Counted from the first letter of the stretch, positions 27,923-36,541 are shown. The stretch: DNA of 64,000 bases from Bacteroidota bacterium (GCA_030706635.1 JAUZOD010000006.1:62001-126000); one strand, 5' to 3'. A program made the numbers and translations. Notes: a model not told the origin generated them from the sequence alone.

Positions 27923-28875
27923 ATGGTTAACAAGAGACCATTAGGGAATTCCGGTATTGAAGTTGCTCCACTCGCTCTGGGAGGTAATGTATTTGGGTGG
28001 ACGATTGATGAAAAAAATCATTTACCATACTGGATGGGTTCATGGCAGCGGGGTATAATTTGATTGATACCGCTGATGTTTATTCCCGTTGGGCTCCCGG
28101 AAACAAAGGGGGTGAATCGGAAACCATCATAGGCCACTGGATGAAGGATCGCCATAACCGGGATAAGGTTATTGTCGCAACAAAAGTGGGAAGTGATATG
28201 GGGCAGGGTAAAAAGGATCTGTCTGCCAGACATATTCTTAAGGCAGTTGAAAATTCCCTTATCCGTTTACAAACCGATTATATTGATCTATATCAGTCTC
28301 ATTATGATGATCCGGCCACGCCCGTGGACGAAACACTGGAAGCTTATGCGAAATTGGTAAAGGATGGAAAAGTGAGAATCATCGGAGCATCAAATTTTAC
28401 GCCCGAGAGACTGCTGCAATCTTTGGAAGCTGCTACGCGGTTAGGATATCCGCTGTATCATACCCTTCAGCCCCTGTATAATTTGTATGACCGGGAAGTG
28501 TTCGAAAGAGAACTTGAGCCGATTTGTATTGAACATTCTATTGGCGTGATCAGTTATTATTCCCTGGCCAGCGGTTTTTTAACCGGCAAGTACCGCTCGG
28601 AAAAGGATCTAGCCAAGAGTCCCAGGGGAGGCGGGAATAAAAAATATCTGAATGATAGAGGATTCCGCATTTTGGATGCATTGGACACGGTGGCTGCGCA
28701 ACTGGGCAGTACGGCGGCAAGCGTTTCAATATCCTGGTTACAAACAAGACCTTCCGTGATCGCCCCGATCGCAAGTGCAACCAGCACGGAGCAATTGGAA
28801 TGGCTAATTAAAGCAGCAGAGTTAAAACTGGATGCGAACTCCATTGGACTTCTGAACAATGCCAGTGAATGGTAA
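27923..28875 (+). pseudogene. Aldo/keto reductase with a single frameshift in an A7 run
   Basis: From the ATG at 27923 the frame reads MVNKRPLGNSGIEVAPLALG and GNVFGWTIDEK, a good aldo/keto reductase N-terminus, and then stops 19 codons after the A7 run at 28011-28017. Reading with one extra A restores SFTILDGFMAAGYNLIDTAD and joins the long downstream frame that ends at 28875. The rest is complete: catalytic Asp and Tyr in the DTADVYS region, Lys in ATKVGSD, HYDDPATPVDETL, the strand IGASNFTP and cofactor loops at the end (PIASATSTEQLEW). The deletion could be real or a homopolymer sequencing error. Starting at the internal ATG at 28042 would remove the first strand of the barrel. The function would be NADPH-dependent carbonyl reduction. 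Confidence 0.85.
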
Positions 28876-28894
28876 ACCCCAGCGGGATATTTTG

Positions 28895-30352
28895 TTACAG
28901 AAGGGGAGAAACCAGCCTCGCCATTTTTTCCGCCCATTTTTTATATAGGGGCCGCTTGTTCCATGCCACGATGTCCATCTTTTCGGCATCCTTGAGATCC
29001 TCAAAAAAAACAGCGCTCAGCTGATGGGCTATTTCCTTATCATACACTATGGCATTCACTTCAAAATTCAGGTCAAAACTCCGGAAATCCATATTGGCTG
29101 TGCCCACAATGGCGATCTTCCGGTCTGCCACCAAAGTTTTAGCATGTAAAAACCCTTTTTTGTACCGATAAATCTCTACTCCTTTTTGGAGCAGATATTT
29201 GTAATATGATTTTGCTGCGGAATTAACGAGCAGGGAATCTGATTTATCCGGTACCAGGAGTTTGACGGTTATTCCGCTTAAAGATGCTATAACGAGGGCA
29301 TCTATCAGCCCTTCTCCCGGAATAAAATAGGGTGTTGAAATGAGGATCTCCTTTGTTGCCAGGTTTATGGCTTTTAGTATAGAATATAAAATGGACGGTG
29401 ATTCAGAGTCCGGACCGCTTGCGGCAATCTGAACGACCTTGTCATCCAGCGCCGGAAAACTATTTCGTGGAGGAAATAACCGGGTGTCTGGCTGTAGTTT
29501 GAGATCGGAGCAGAAGTTCCAGTCGCACAAAAAAAGATATTGCAGGTATTGCACTCCGGGCCCATCAATGCGCAAATGCGTATCCCGCCAGAAAAGCCTC
29601 TTCTTATTCTTTGGGTGATTAATATATCTGTCGCTGATGTTGATGCCGCCAACAAAGGCGGTATGACCATCTATCACGATTATCTTGCGATGATTCCGAT
29701 AGTTGAGCCGGTTTGCGAATGGAATGAAATATATTTCAAAGAATGGAAACGCCTTAACGCCGGCAGCCTTCATTGCGGGAACCAACCGCTTTCGAATGGA
29801 CCGGCTGCCAAAGTCGTCATATATAAAACGGACGTCCACGCCTTCTTTGGCTTTTTCTATCAGTACATTTCCTATTTCCCTGCCGATCTCATCATCTTCA
29901 TAAATATAGTATTCGATGTGGATATGATGTTTTGCGGCCTTCAGCGTCTGAAGCACTTCCGGGAATTTGTTTTCGCCATTGAGCAGCAGTTTTACTGAAT
30001 TGTGTGATGTCAGCGGACTAAAGGTGTCTTTTAGCAGCATAACCGCCAGTTCCTTGTTGCTCTGTACACTGGCATCGCTTTCGTTAAAAGTTTGCTTGGA
30101 ATATTGATAGATGTCAGCTTTTATTTTGTTGGCCAGATCTTCATTCTCTGTGAGTTTCTTGCTGTATATTTTTCTTTTCCGGTAATTGATGCCGAATATA
30201 AAATAAAATATCATCCCGAAGAATGGAACGAAGGCTGCAAAGAGCAGATAGGAAAGCGTTTTGTTGATCGTATGTGTATCATTAATGATGCGCATACAAA
30301 CGAAGATCAGCGTGAGGGCGTACAGAATCTCATATAGAAGCCACCAATCCAT
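28895..30352 (-). CDS. cls: Cardiolipin synthase (phospholipase D family)
   Basis: A 485-residue membrane enzyme that joins two phosphatidylglycerol molecules into cardiolipin. Two N-terminal hydrophobic helices (about 5-25 and 35-55, ending in YFIFGINYRKRK) form the PLDc_N region. Two HKD motifs follow: NYRNHRKIIVIDGHTAFVGG in the middle and FLHAKTLVADRKIAIVGTAN near the C-terminus, both complete. The length fits ClsA-type synthases. It is convergent with the aldo/keto reductase gene and first in the order of the minus-strand stress cluster only by position; 21 bases separate it from the esterase gene, so co-transcription is likely. Confidence 0.94.
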   Translation of the reverse strand: MDWWLLYEILYALTLIFVCMRIINDTHTINKTLSYLLFAAFVPFFGMIFYFIFGINYRKRKIYSKKLTENEDLANKIKADIYQYSKQTFNESDASVQSNKELAVMLLKDTFSPLTSHNSVKLLLNGENKFPEVLQTLKAAKHHIHIEYYIYEDDEIGREIGNVLIEKAKEGVDVRFIYDDFGSRSIRKRLVPAMKAAGVKAFPFFEIYFIPFANRLNYRNHRKIIVIDGHTAFVGGINISDRYINHPKNKKRLFWRDTHLRIDGPGVQYLQYLFLCDWNFCSDLKLQPDTRLFPPRNSFPALDDKVVQIAASGPDSESPSILYSILKAINLATKEILISTPYFIPGEGLIDALVIASLSGITVKLLVPDKSDSLLVNSAAKSYYKYLLQKGVEIYRYKKGFLHAKTLVADRKIAIVGTANMDFRSFDLNFEVNAIVYDKEIAHQLSAVFFEDLKDAEKMDIVAWNKRPLYKKWAEKMARLVSPLL

Positions 30353-30373
30353 GCAAGGGGTTTTATTTGACCG

Positions 30374-31063
30374 TTAAATTTCGGGATTAAACACCAGTTT
30401 ATTGGCTGTGTCAATTTCATCCTGATTAATGGTATGGCCCATATTGGGATACGTTTTTTCTGTTACCCGGGCGTGCATTTTTTTTAGAATATCTGTAGTT
30501 GCATGAACCCTTGTAACAGGTACATGCTGATCAGGATCGCTGGTGCCGATGAATATAGGTGTTCCTGCAAAATCGCCTCTGTAGTTTTCGGAATAGATCT
30601 TATCGCCGATTAAGCCTCCGGTAAATGCGGTGACCCCGCCATAGCGCCTGGCATTCCGGGTAACGAATTCCAGCGCGAGACTGGCGCCCTGGGAAAAGCC
30701 GAGGAAATAAATATTTTCGGAGGAAATGCCCAGGGTAATCAGATCAGCTACTATTTCCTTTAATAAGGACAATGCAGAACTTAACCAGGGCTCGTTTTGG
30801 ACAGGGTTCGCCATAAAGGAATAGGGATACCAGGTATTATTCGTCGCCTCCGGCGCCAGTAAGGCAAACCCCTCTATCTGCAAATGGACAGCGAAGGAAA
30901 GTATGCTTTTCGCATCGGCGCCGCGCCCATGCAGCATGATTAAAACCTTATCCGTTTCTTTCAGATCTTTTCCGGTGGTAAGAATATTTTTTTGATGAAA
31001 ACCGTCCGGACCCGATTCGTTTAAGTTACCGTGAATTCCCGAACGACTGATCTCTTTGGCCAT
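30374..31063 (-). CDS. Alpha/beta hydrolase, phospholipase/carboxylesterase type (MhqD-like)
   Basis: A 229-residue cytoplasmic serine esterase. The ATG at 31063 (MAKEISRSGIHGNL) is chosen because the longer frame overlaps the upstream acetyltransferase gene. The oxyanion region is LIMLHGRGADAKSIL; the nucleophile elbow is GFSQGASLAL with Ser; the catalytic Asp is in GTSDPDQHVP, and His in NMGHTINQDE. This is the same family as Bacillus subtilis MhqD, which responds to quinones. It is preceded 10 bases upstream by a GNAT gene and followed by cls. The natural substrate is not known. Confidence 0.87.
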   Translation of the reverse strand: MAKEISRSGIHGNLNESGPDGFHQKNILTTGKDLKETDKVLIMLHGRGADAKSILSFAVHLQIEGFALLAPEATNNTWYPYSFMANPVQNEPWLSSALSLLKEIVADLITLGISSENIYFLGFSQGASLALEFVTRNARRYGGVTAFTGGLIGDKIYSENYRGDFAGTPIFIGTSDPDQHVPVTRVHATTDILKKMHARVTEKTYPNMGHTINQDEIDTANKLVFNPEI

Positions 31064-31073
31064 AGCAATGCTT

Positions 31074-31382
31074 TTAATTATTGATCGGCGAAGTCCACAG
31101 ATCAGCGTAAACTTCCGGGTGACGTTTAAATTGAGCAAGAACAAAGGGACAAAGCGGAATTACTTTTAGTCCCTGCTTCCGGGCATAGGTTACCATCGCG
31201 TCCAGTAGTTTTTTTGCCAGTCCTTTGCCTTCGGCTTCTGGAGAGACCTCCGTATGATAAGCAGTCAGGTTATTTCCGGAAATGCCGATTTCCATTTTGG
31301 CGATTCGTTCATCTCCCTCGGGGATGTAAAAAGCGCCGCGGCCTTTTTCATTCAGATCCATCCGAACGTCTTCCATATTCAT
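31074..31382 (-). CDS. Small GNAT-like N-acetyltransferase (YidJ/Gcn5 type)
   Basis: A 102-residue single-domain protein. It has the compact GNAT layout: GRGAFYIPEGDERIAKMEI, then HTEVSPEAEGKGLAKKLLD with the acetyl-CoA pyrophosphate loop (Q/EGKGLA in place of QxxGxG/A), and a C-terminal KVIPLCPFVLAQFKRHPEV. Proteins of this short type are thought to acetylate small molecules; substrates are unknown. It is 37 bases downstream of the ring-cleaving dioxygenase and 10 upstream of the esterase, so it is part of the same operon. Confidence 0.88.
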   Translation of the reverse strand: MNMEDVRMDLNEKGRGAFYIPEGDERIAKMEIGISGNNLTAYHTEVSPEAEGKGLAKKLLDAMVTYARKQGLKVIPLCPFVLAQFKRHPEVYADLWTSPINN

Positions 31383-31419
31383 TATTTTTTCAGACTGTGT
31401 TGCCGGATATAAAGTTCAC

Positions 31420-32352
31420 TTAAATTACTGGTAAAACCTTCTCAATTTCCGGTCTGGCCGCTTCAAATTGTTTGGGTAGTTTAAGATGCGATCCCAATTC
31501 TTTCAGCGGCTCGTCTACCGTAAATCCGGGATTGTCTGTCGCAAGTTCAAATAAAACACCGCCTGGTTCACGGAAATATACCGAATAGAAGTAATCCCGG
31601 TTTATCCTGGACGTCGGGTTTAGTCCCCTGCTGGCAATTTTCTCCCTGAATTCCATTTGAATGTTGTCGTCTTTCACCCGGAAAGCGATGTGATGGTTTG
31701 TTCCGGCGCCCTGGCGTCCGGAGGGTGTATCCGGTAATTCCAGCAGGTCAACGATAGCCGCGTGATCTGTTGCGCCTGTAATAAAACGATACCGGTTCCC
31801 TTCCTGTTTAAGTAAATGGTAACCAAAAATATCAGTGAGTATTTCTGCCGTGGCCCTGATGTTTTTTACGGTCAGCGTAACACTATGAAAGCCTTTTGTG
31901 GCTGCAGAGGCATTCAAGTCGCCGGTTTCCCAGGGCTTTCGGTTGTCCTCTCCTTCTGCTGCAACCAGATCTATCTGTAAACCATCCGGGTCGCGGAAAG
32001 ACAGGAATTGCTCACCAAATCTTTCGGATAAGGGATACTGATTTATGTTGAATTGTTTAAACCGGTCAGACCAGAATTCCAGGCTGCCCTTTGGCACAGA
32101 ATAACCAATATCTGTCGCCATGCCAGTGCCGTTACGCCCCTGCCCTATACCTTCCCATGGAAAGAAAGTAAGAATGCTCCCGGGCGTGCCCGCTTCGTTG
32201 CCATAGTAGAAATGATAAGTTCCCGGATCATCAAAGTTGACGGTCTTCTTGACCAATCTCAGACCGAGAACCTTTGTGTAGAATTCGTGGTTCCGCTTCG
32301 CATTGTCTGCAATGGCAGTAATATGATGGAGTCCCGGTATTTTATTTTCCAT
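31420..32352 (-). CDS. Ring-cleaving dioxygenase, VOC superfamily (MhqO-like)
   Basis: A 310-residue protein made of two vicinal-oxygen-chelate domains. The start has GLHHITAIADNAKRNHEFY, the first metal-ligand His of the family. The second module starts near FHSVTLTVKNIRATAEIL, and TNHHIAFRVKDD and GGVLFELATDNPGF provide further His and Glu ligands. Homologues include B. subtilis MhqO and MhqE, induced by hydroquinones. The likely role is opening of aromatic diols or quinone-derived products. It lies 24 bases after the truncated FMN reductase frame. Confidence 0.9.
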   Translation of the reverse strand: MENKIPGLHHITAIADNAKRNHEFYTKVLGLRLVKKTVNFDDPGTYHFYYGNEAGTPGSILTFFPWEGIGQGRNGTGMATDIGYSVPKGSLEFWSDRFKQFNINQYPLSERFGEQFLSFRDPDGLQIDLVAAEGEDNRKPWETGDLNASAATKGFHSVTLTVKNIRATAEILTDIFGYHLLKQEGNRYRFITGATDHAAIVDLLELPDTPSGRQGAGTNHHIAFRVKDDNIQMEFREKIASRGLNPTSRINRDYFYSVYFREPGGVLFELATDNPGFTVDEPLKELGSHLKLPKQFEAARPEIEKVLPVI

Positions 32353-32376
32353 AATTGTAAATTTCGAACAACCTGA

Positions 32377-32604
32377 TTATCCTTTGTCTTCCTTTATTCC
32401 CTTCAAACCCTTTGTCCACTGCTGATATTTCTTTAATTTGGGATGGTTGGGTTCATCCGTCATGGGTAAATTGATTTCTCCGAGATCAAGCAATTCAACG
32501 TTAAAGCTCCGCTGTTGTTTTGCCAGTTCCGTAATCCAGTTCGCAACGAGGGGTCCTTTTACGCCCGGGCGAACGGTTGAAGTAATTATTTCCAGGTTGT
32601 ACAT
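32377..32604 (-). pseudogene. NADPH-dependent FMN reductase, internally deleted
   Basis: A 75-codon frame. Residues 1-58 match the N-terminus of NAD(P)H-dependent FMN reductases, including the flavin-phosphate loop STVRPGVKGPLVANWI and the LPMTDEPNHPKLKKYQ segment. Family members are about 190 residues and continue into a Tyr-Asn-containing flavin loop (EYNYG-like), which is absent. The last 16 residues (QWTKGLKGIKEDKG) look like the final helix of the family and not random sequence, so an in-frame internal deletion of roughly 110 codons is the best explanation. Only 24 bases remain before the next gene, so the missing part is not in another frame. It cannot bind FMN normally. Confidence 0.75.
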
Positions 32605-32613
32605 GATTTATTC

Positions 32614-33327
32614 TTAAGAGCAGTTTACGTCAGTTGAACAGGTTTCGCCCGTTGTGACGGTTAAGGATGTATTTTCTTTTTCAAATGCGTTGAAGCTTTT
32701 GTCCAGGACGCCTGAGAAGATTTCCGCCGGCTGGGCTCCGGAAACGGCATATTGATTATTAAAAATAAAGAAAGGGACGCCGTTTATGCCGATCTCCCGG
32801 GCCTGGAGCTCATCCTGTTCTACTTCCTGCCGGTACTTTCCGGAAGAAAGCATTTCATTCACTTTTTCAGATTCCAGTCCGAGGGAATCCCCAATTTGAA
32901 CAAGCGTTTCATTATCGTCTATATTCTGACCGTCCGTAAAATAGGCCCTGAATAACGCTTCCTCGGCTTTGTCGCCGAAGCCTTTTGTTTTGGCGAATTG
33001 AATAAGTCTGTGGGCATTGAATGAATTTGCTATCACGGCCTGATCAAAATTGAATTTCAGCCCCACGTCCGCCGCGGTTCGGGTTACCTGACTATGTAAT
33101 TTTTCAGCGTGTTCACGCGGCACGCCCTTGCGTTCCACAAAATAGTCATATACATTCAGGTCAGTTTGCGTTTTCAGGTCAGGATCAAGTTCAAAACTAT
33201 GCCAGCTGATCTCAACCTGATCCTTATGCGTAAACTTGTCCAGGGCTGCTTCAAATTTTCGTTTTCCAATATAACAGAACGGACATCTCACGTCCGACCA
33301 GATATCTACGCGCATCATCTTTTCCAT
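32614..33327 (-). CDS. DsbA family oxidoreductase (FrnE-like)
   Basis: A 237-residue cytoplasmic thioredoxin-fold protein with a helical insertion. The active site is CPFC at residues 15-18 (IWSDVRCPFCYIGKRKFE). The cis-Pro loop is GINGVPFFIFNNQYAVSG. SFNAHRLIQFAKTKG is typical of the FrnE/HCCA isomerase-like group. Members act as disulfide isomerases or glutathione-related reductases during oxidative stress. Two extra Cys residues lie in the C-terminal tail (TCSTDVNCS), a feature reported for FrnE-type proteins. It is in the minus-strand run between the extradiol dioxygenase and the broken FMN reductase genes. Confidence 0.9.
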   Translation of the reverse strand: MEKMMRVDIWSDVRCPFCYIGKRKFEAALDKFTHKDQVEISWHSFELDPDLKTQTDLNVYDYFVERKGVPREHAEKLHSQVTRTAADVGLKFNFDQAVIANSFNAHRLIQFAKTKGFGDKAEEALFRAYFTDGQNIDDNETLVQIGDSLGLESEKVNEMLSSGKYRQEVEQDELQAREIGINGVPFFIFNNQYAVSGAQPAEIFSGVLDKSFNAFEKENTSLTVTTGETCSTDVNCS

Positions 33328-33345
33328 TTCTTGATTTTTAATTTG

Positions 33346-34179
33346 TTAACCAATCTTCACCGAAGTCATGGTAAGCGAACCGGCCACGGCTTTGTCGTTG
33401 AAGAATGAAATTTCATCCTTATTTCCTTTCAGCCCCAAAGCATATAACAACGGCAGATAGTGCTCTGGGGTTGGGATTGCAAGTTTGCTTTCCATGCCCA
33501 GTTTTTCATAGTGAATCAACGGTTGAAAATCTCCGGCGGAAATGAAATGCTTAAAAGTATCATTCATTTTCAATGCCCAATCGTAACCGAATCCCGGCTC
33601 ATTCATTTTATCCCAGGCCACCATGCGCAGGTTGTGCACCATATTGCCGCTGCCGATGATCAGGATGCCTTTTTTTCTTAGTTCGAATAATTCCGAAGCC
33701 AGATCAAAATGATATTGCGGCCCCTTGCTATAATCAATGCTCAGTTGCAGCACCGGAATATTGGCTTCCGGATACATATGTTTTATCACTGTCCATGCCC
33801 CGTGATCCAATCCCCAGTCATGGTTTAATTCAACGTGCGCTGAATGAATGAGGGAGGCCGTTTCCATGGCCAACGCCGGATTGCCGGGAGCTTTATATTG
33901 AACATCGAACAGTTCTTTTGGAAAACCCCCGAAGTCATGAATTGTTTCGGGGAAGTCCATAGCAGTAACCTGTGTTCCCTGGCTGAACCAGTGGGCAGAT
34001 ACCACCAGCACCGCTTTGGGGACGGGTATTTCTTTCGCCATCTGCGACCAGCGGCGGCTGAACTCATTATCCTCAATACCATTCATTGGTGATCCATGTC
34101 CGATAAACAGTACGGGCATTAGCTGTTCCTGTTCTTTCAGATCCCGGGTAAACTTATTGAATGCAGATAAACTGTTCAT
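33346..34179 (-). CDS. ygiD: 4,5-DOPA-extradiol-dioxygenase-like protein
   Basis: A 277-residue LigB-type protein related to E. coli YgiD and plant DOPA 4,5-dioxygenase. Metal-binding His residues are in VLFIGHGSPMNGIE and VVSAHWFSQGTQ, and the acid/base region is HDWGLDHGAWTVIKHMYP; GSGNMVHNLRM is also conserved. A shorter version could start at residue 21 (MPVLFIGHGSP). The enzyme opens catechol-type rings, which fits a quinone/electrophile-defence neighbourhood. The gene lies 21 bases after the NAD(P)-binding protein gene. The natural substrate here is not known. Confidence 0.9.
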   Translation of the reverse strand: MNSLSAFNKFTRDLKEQEQLMPVLFIGHGSPMNGIEDNEFSRRWSQMAKEIPVPKAVLVVSAHWFSQGTQVTAMDFPETIHDFGGFPKELFDVQYKAPGNPALAMETASLIHSAHVELNHDWGLDHGAWTVIKHMYPEANIPVLQLSIDYSKGPQYHFDLASELFELRKKGILIIGSGNMVHNLRMVAWDKMNEPGFGYDWALKMNDTFKHFISAGDFQPLIHYEKLGMESKLAIPTPEHYLPLLYALGLKGNKDEISFFNDKAVAGSLTMTSVKIG

Positions 34180-34200
34180 GAATGCTCCTTTTTTTGATCA

Positions 34201-34854
34201 TTAATAGGCCAGGGTAAACCGCTGACGAATGTGTTTTGGTTTTTCGACTTCATCCACAACCGCCAGGGCAAGGTCTTCTACGGATATAACGCTTCTTTTA
34301 TTTGCGTCAAATACCGGATTTTCCAATCCTGTCCTGTAAACACCTTTTCTTGTTCCGGACGTGCCATGATGCATTTCAATAGCCGGCGTAACGAAAGTCC
34401 AGTCCAGCTGATCCTCCTTTTTGAGGATATTCAGGTAATCGCGGGCTGCCAACGCGCCGGGTTTCCACTCTGCAGGAAATTCAGGCGTGTCAATCAACTG
34501 AAGATTGGGCGCAATATATGAACTGCCCGCGCCACCGATCACGAGAAGCCGTTTGATACCCGATTTCTTTGCGGCCGACTGGATGGACCGGGCGCCTTTT
34601 AAAAAATCGTTGTAGATCTCCGGATTTGACCAGCCGGGATTATAAGCGCTCACCATCACCTCATTCCCTTTAATTAATTCCGTTAACTTATCCGTATCCA
34701 TCACATCTCCCTGTTTAACGGAAAGGTTCTTATGCGTTACTGTTAATTTTTCGGGATGGCGGAGAATGGCGGTTACCAGATGCCCCCGTTCCAGTGCCTC
34801 TTTAAGTATGGCGGATCCGACGAATCCAGTAGCTCCTATCAATATTACTTTCAT
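34201..34854 (-). CDS. NAD(P)H-binding Rossmann protein (atypical SDR)
   Basis: A 217-residue protein of the NAD(P)-binding PF13460 group. The dinucleotide loop is ILIGATGFVGSAILKEAL. LLVIGGAGSSYIAP and WTFVTPAIEMHHGTSGTRKG are typical of the family, as is SVISVEDLALAVVDEVE. Proteins like this act as flavin or quinone reductases or as redox sensors; catalysis is not certain because the classical SDR Tyr-x3-Lys pair is absent. It lies between DoxX and the extradiol dioxygenase in the same run of genes. Confidence 0.88.
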   Translation of the reverse strand: MKVILIGATGFVGSAILKEALERGHLVTAILRHPEKLTVTHKNLSVKQGDVMDTDKLTELIKGNEVMVSAYNPGWSNPEIYNDFLKGARSIQSAAKKSGIKRLLVIGGAGSSYIAPNLQLIDTPEFPAEWKPGALAARDYLNILKKEDQLDWTFVTPAIEMHHGTSGTRKGVYRTGLENPVFDANKRSVISVEDLALAVVDEVEKPKHIRQRFTLAY

Positions 34855-34871
34855 GATTTTAGTTTAAAAGA

Positions 34872-35351
34872 TTATTGGGCTGCAAGCTTGCTATTGATTC
34901 CGGTCGCTTTGCTATTTGAAAACCCCGCATCGAGGCTGGCCTTACCACCACCCAGGATAATGGAAATAATAGTCAGGCCAAACAAGAGGATAAAGTATTC
35001 AATCCCTTCGCCCTTCTGGTTTCCGTTCCAGTTCATAAAAAACCCATTCTGCAGATGCACTGTGGAAATCACACCCAGAAAAAGACCTGCAAATCCAATA
35101 GCGGCAAAACGGGTCAGAAATCCAAAAATTAGAAACAGGGATCCAAAAAATTCAATCAGTATAACCAGGAGGGCCAGAACATAAGGAAGTCCGGCCTGCG
35201 TTGTTAAGAAACCCATCGTTCCCGCATATCCATAGCCGCCGAATAAGCCCAGCAGTTTTTGTGCTCCGTGGGGGAAAATGGTTATGCCTAAAGTTAAACG
35301 GGCCACCAGGGCTATCCAGCTGTTTGCGTTTGTTGCGATCATCTTGTTCAT
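34872..35351 (-). CDS. DoxX family membrane protein (MhqP-like)
   Basis: A 159-residue membrane protein with four hydrophobic segments. WIALVARLTLGITIFPHGAQ and the KLLGLFGGYGYAGT stretch are the DoxX signature at the N-terminus; FFGSLFLIFGFLTRFAAIG and the final LFGLTIISIILGGGKAS complete the bundle. DoxX proteins partner with thiol or quinone redox enzymes; B. subtilis MhqP belongs to this family and is induced by quinones. The gene is preceded by a small NAD-binding-like protein and followed by the Rossmann protein. Confidence 0.9.
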   Translation of the reverse strand: MNKMIATNANSWIALVARLTLGITIFPHGAQKLLGLFGGYGYAGTMGFLTTQAGLPYVLALLVILIEFFGSLFLIFGFLTRFAAIGFAGLFLGVISTVHLQNGFFMNWNGNQKGEGIEYFILLFGLTIISIILGGGKASLDAGFSNSKATGINSKLAAQ

Positions 35352-35372
35352 TGTATCGTCTGTTTTTATTGT

Positions 35373-35870
35373 TTACAAAGTATTAAGAGCAAAAAAGCTT
35401 TCTTTAATAACGGGTTGAAAGCCCAGTTTTTTTATCAGGTCTGCCATGATAAGAACGGATTCCCTGTCGTTACCCGCCATGGCAACCTCCGGCATATCCG
35501 GGTTATTTAAGATGCCGGTGACCACCTTGGCATTTGGCAATAACTGTTCCCATTCCTGCGCCGCGGGAATCGCGAACACTATCTTTTGTGTGGAGACCTC
35601 CTTTATTTTATCGGCCACATCCCTAATGAAAGCATGCGGAACATCCACTATAACAACGTCTGCTTCCCAACAGCCGTCTTTTATGCAGGAGATCAACTCT
35701 ATGTCTGCTTCCGGGCTGAGCAGCAGGATCTGTTGAGATAGCTTTTGCAGGCGGCTTTCGTCTTCCGACAACAGCAGGAGGCGGTAAAGATTAAGCCGGA
35801 CGAGACCGAGGGCAAGAGCGGACCCTGTTTTCCCTTCTGCTCCCACAAGGGCTATTGTTTGTTTTGCCAT
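35373..35870 (-). CDS. NAD(P)-binding-like protein of unknown function
   Basis: A 165-residue protein, started at the ATG at 35870 (MAKQTIALVGAEGKTG). The N-terminus has a dinucleotide-type strand-turn-helix (IALVGAEGKTGSALALGLV). DVVIVDVPHAFIRDVADKI and KVVTGILNNPDMPEVAMAGN resemble the middle of F420-dependent NADP oxidoreductase-like proteins (DxPxxx-VVxxxN pattern). I do not recognise a specific function. Its position between the Crp/Fnr regulator and DoxX suggests it belongs to the same redox operon. Confidence 0.65.
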   Translation of the reverse strand: MAKQTIALVGAEGKTGSALALGLVRLNLYRLLLLSEDESRLQKLSQQILLLSPEADIELISCIKDGCWEADVVIVDVPHAFIRDVADKIKEVSTQKIVFAIPAAQEWEQLLPNAKVVTGILNNPDMPEVAMAGNDRESVLIMADLIKKLGFQPVIKESFFALNTL

Positions 35871-35959
35871 TGGCTTTATTTGAAGCACAAAGCTAGTGGG
35901 GACAACCCTTGCCGCCCTTGCGATGGGATAATAAATGGGCTTGATCTATGTCAATGATT

Positions 35960-36541
35960 TTATTTGCGGGCGGCAATCTGGCTCCGGACGCGGCTCAGGG
36001 TTTCGGGTGTAATGCCCAGGTAGGAGGCCAGCATATGCTGGGGTACGCGCTGCAGGCAGCCCGGATATGTTTCGATGAGCTTGAGATATTTCTGCTCGGC
36101 GGTTTCGCTTAAAGTGCCCATCAGCCTCCTTTGTGTTACGATAAGGTTATTCTGGATAAGAATACGGAAATAGCGTTCAAAAACCGGAATCTTTTCGAGC
36201 AAAAGATCCCAGGAAGGCTTGGTGATCAACAGCAGTTCGCAATCTTCCAGGGCCTCGATGTTAAACAGGGAGGGTTCATGGGTCAGGAAACTGTACAGAT
36301 CGCTCAGCCACCAGCCCTCGGGCGAAAACTGGAGAATATGTTCATTGCCTTTTTCATCCACTGAATAGGTGCGCAGAATTCCTTTCTCAACAAAAGCGGT
36401 GTATTTGCAAATATCCCCGTCCTGGAGCAGGTATTGCCTTTTTCTTAATTTCTTCGGAAGGAACAGGGTTTTGCAAAAGTCGAATTCTTCCGTCGTTATG
36501 GATATGATCTCGCCGATCTTTTGGTAAAGTAACTCGTACAT
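35960..36541 (-). CDS. Crp/Fnr family transcriptional regulator
   Basis: A 193-residue regulator with an N-terminal cyclic-nucleotide-binding-type barrel (about 20-125: YLLQDGDICKYTAFVEKGIL, FSPEGWWLSDLYSFLTHEPS) and a C-terminal winged HTH (HMLASYLGITPETLSRVRSQ). No Fe-S Cys cluster is present, so it is not an Fnr-type oxygen sensor. This short type is common in Bacteroidota and usually regulates adjacent genes. It is transcribed toward the redox cluster and divergently from the GH116 gene, so it is the best candidate regulator of the minus-strand run 28895-35870. Confidence 0.9.
   Translation of the reverse strand: MYELLYQKIGEIISITTEEFDFCKTLFLPKKLRKRQYLLQDGDICKYTAFVEKGILRTYSVDEKGNEHILQFSPEGWWLSDLYSFLTHEPSLFNIEALEDCELLLITKPSWDLLLEKIPVFERYFRILIQNNLIVTQRRLMGTLSETAEQKYLKLIETYPGCLQRVPQHMLASYLGITPETLSRVRSQIAARK

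Noticed and set aside
28042-28875. Aldo/keto reductase starting at the internal ATG
   Set aside because: The family N-terminus is present upstream in another frame, so the gene is frameshifted and not simply shorter.
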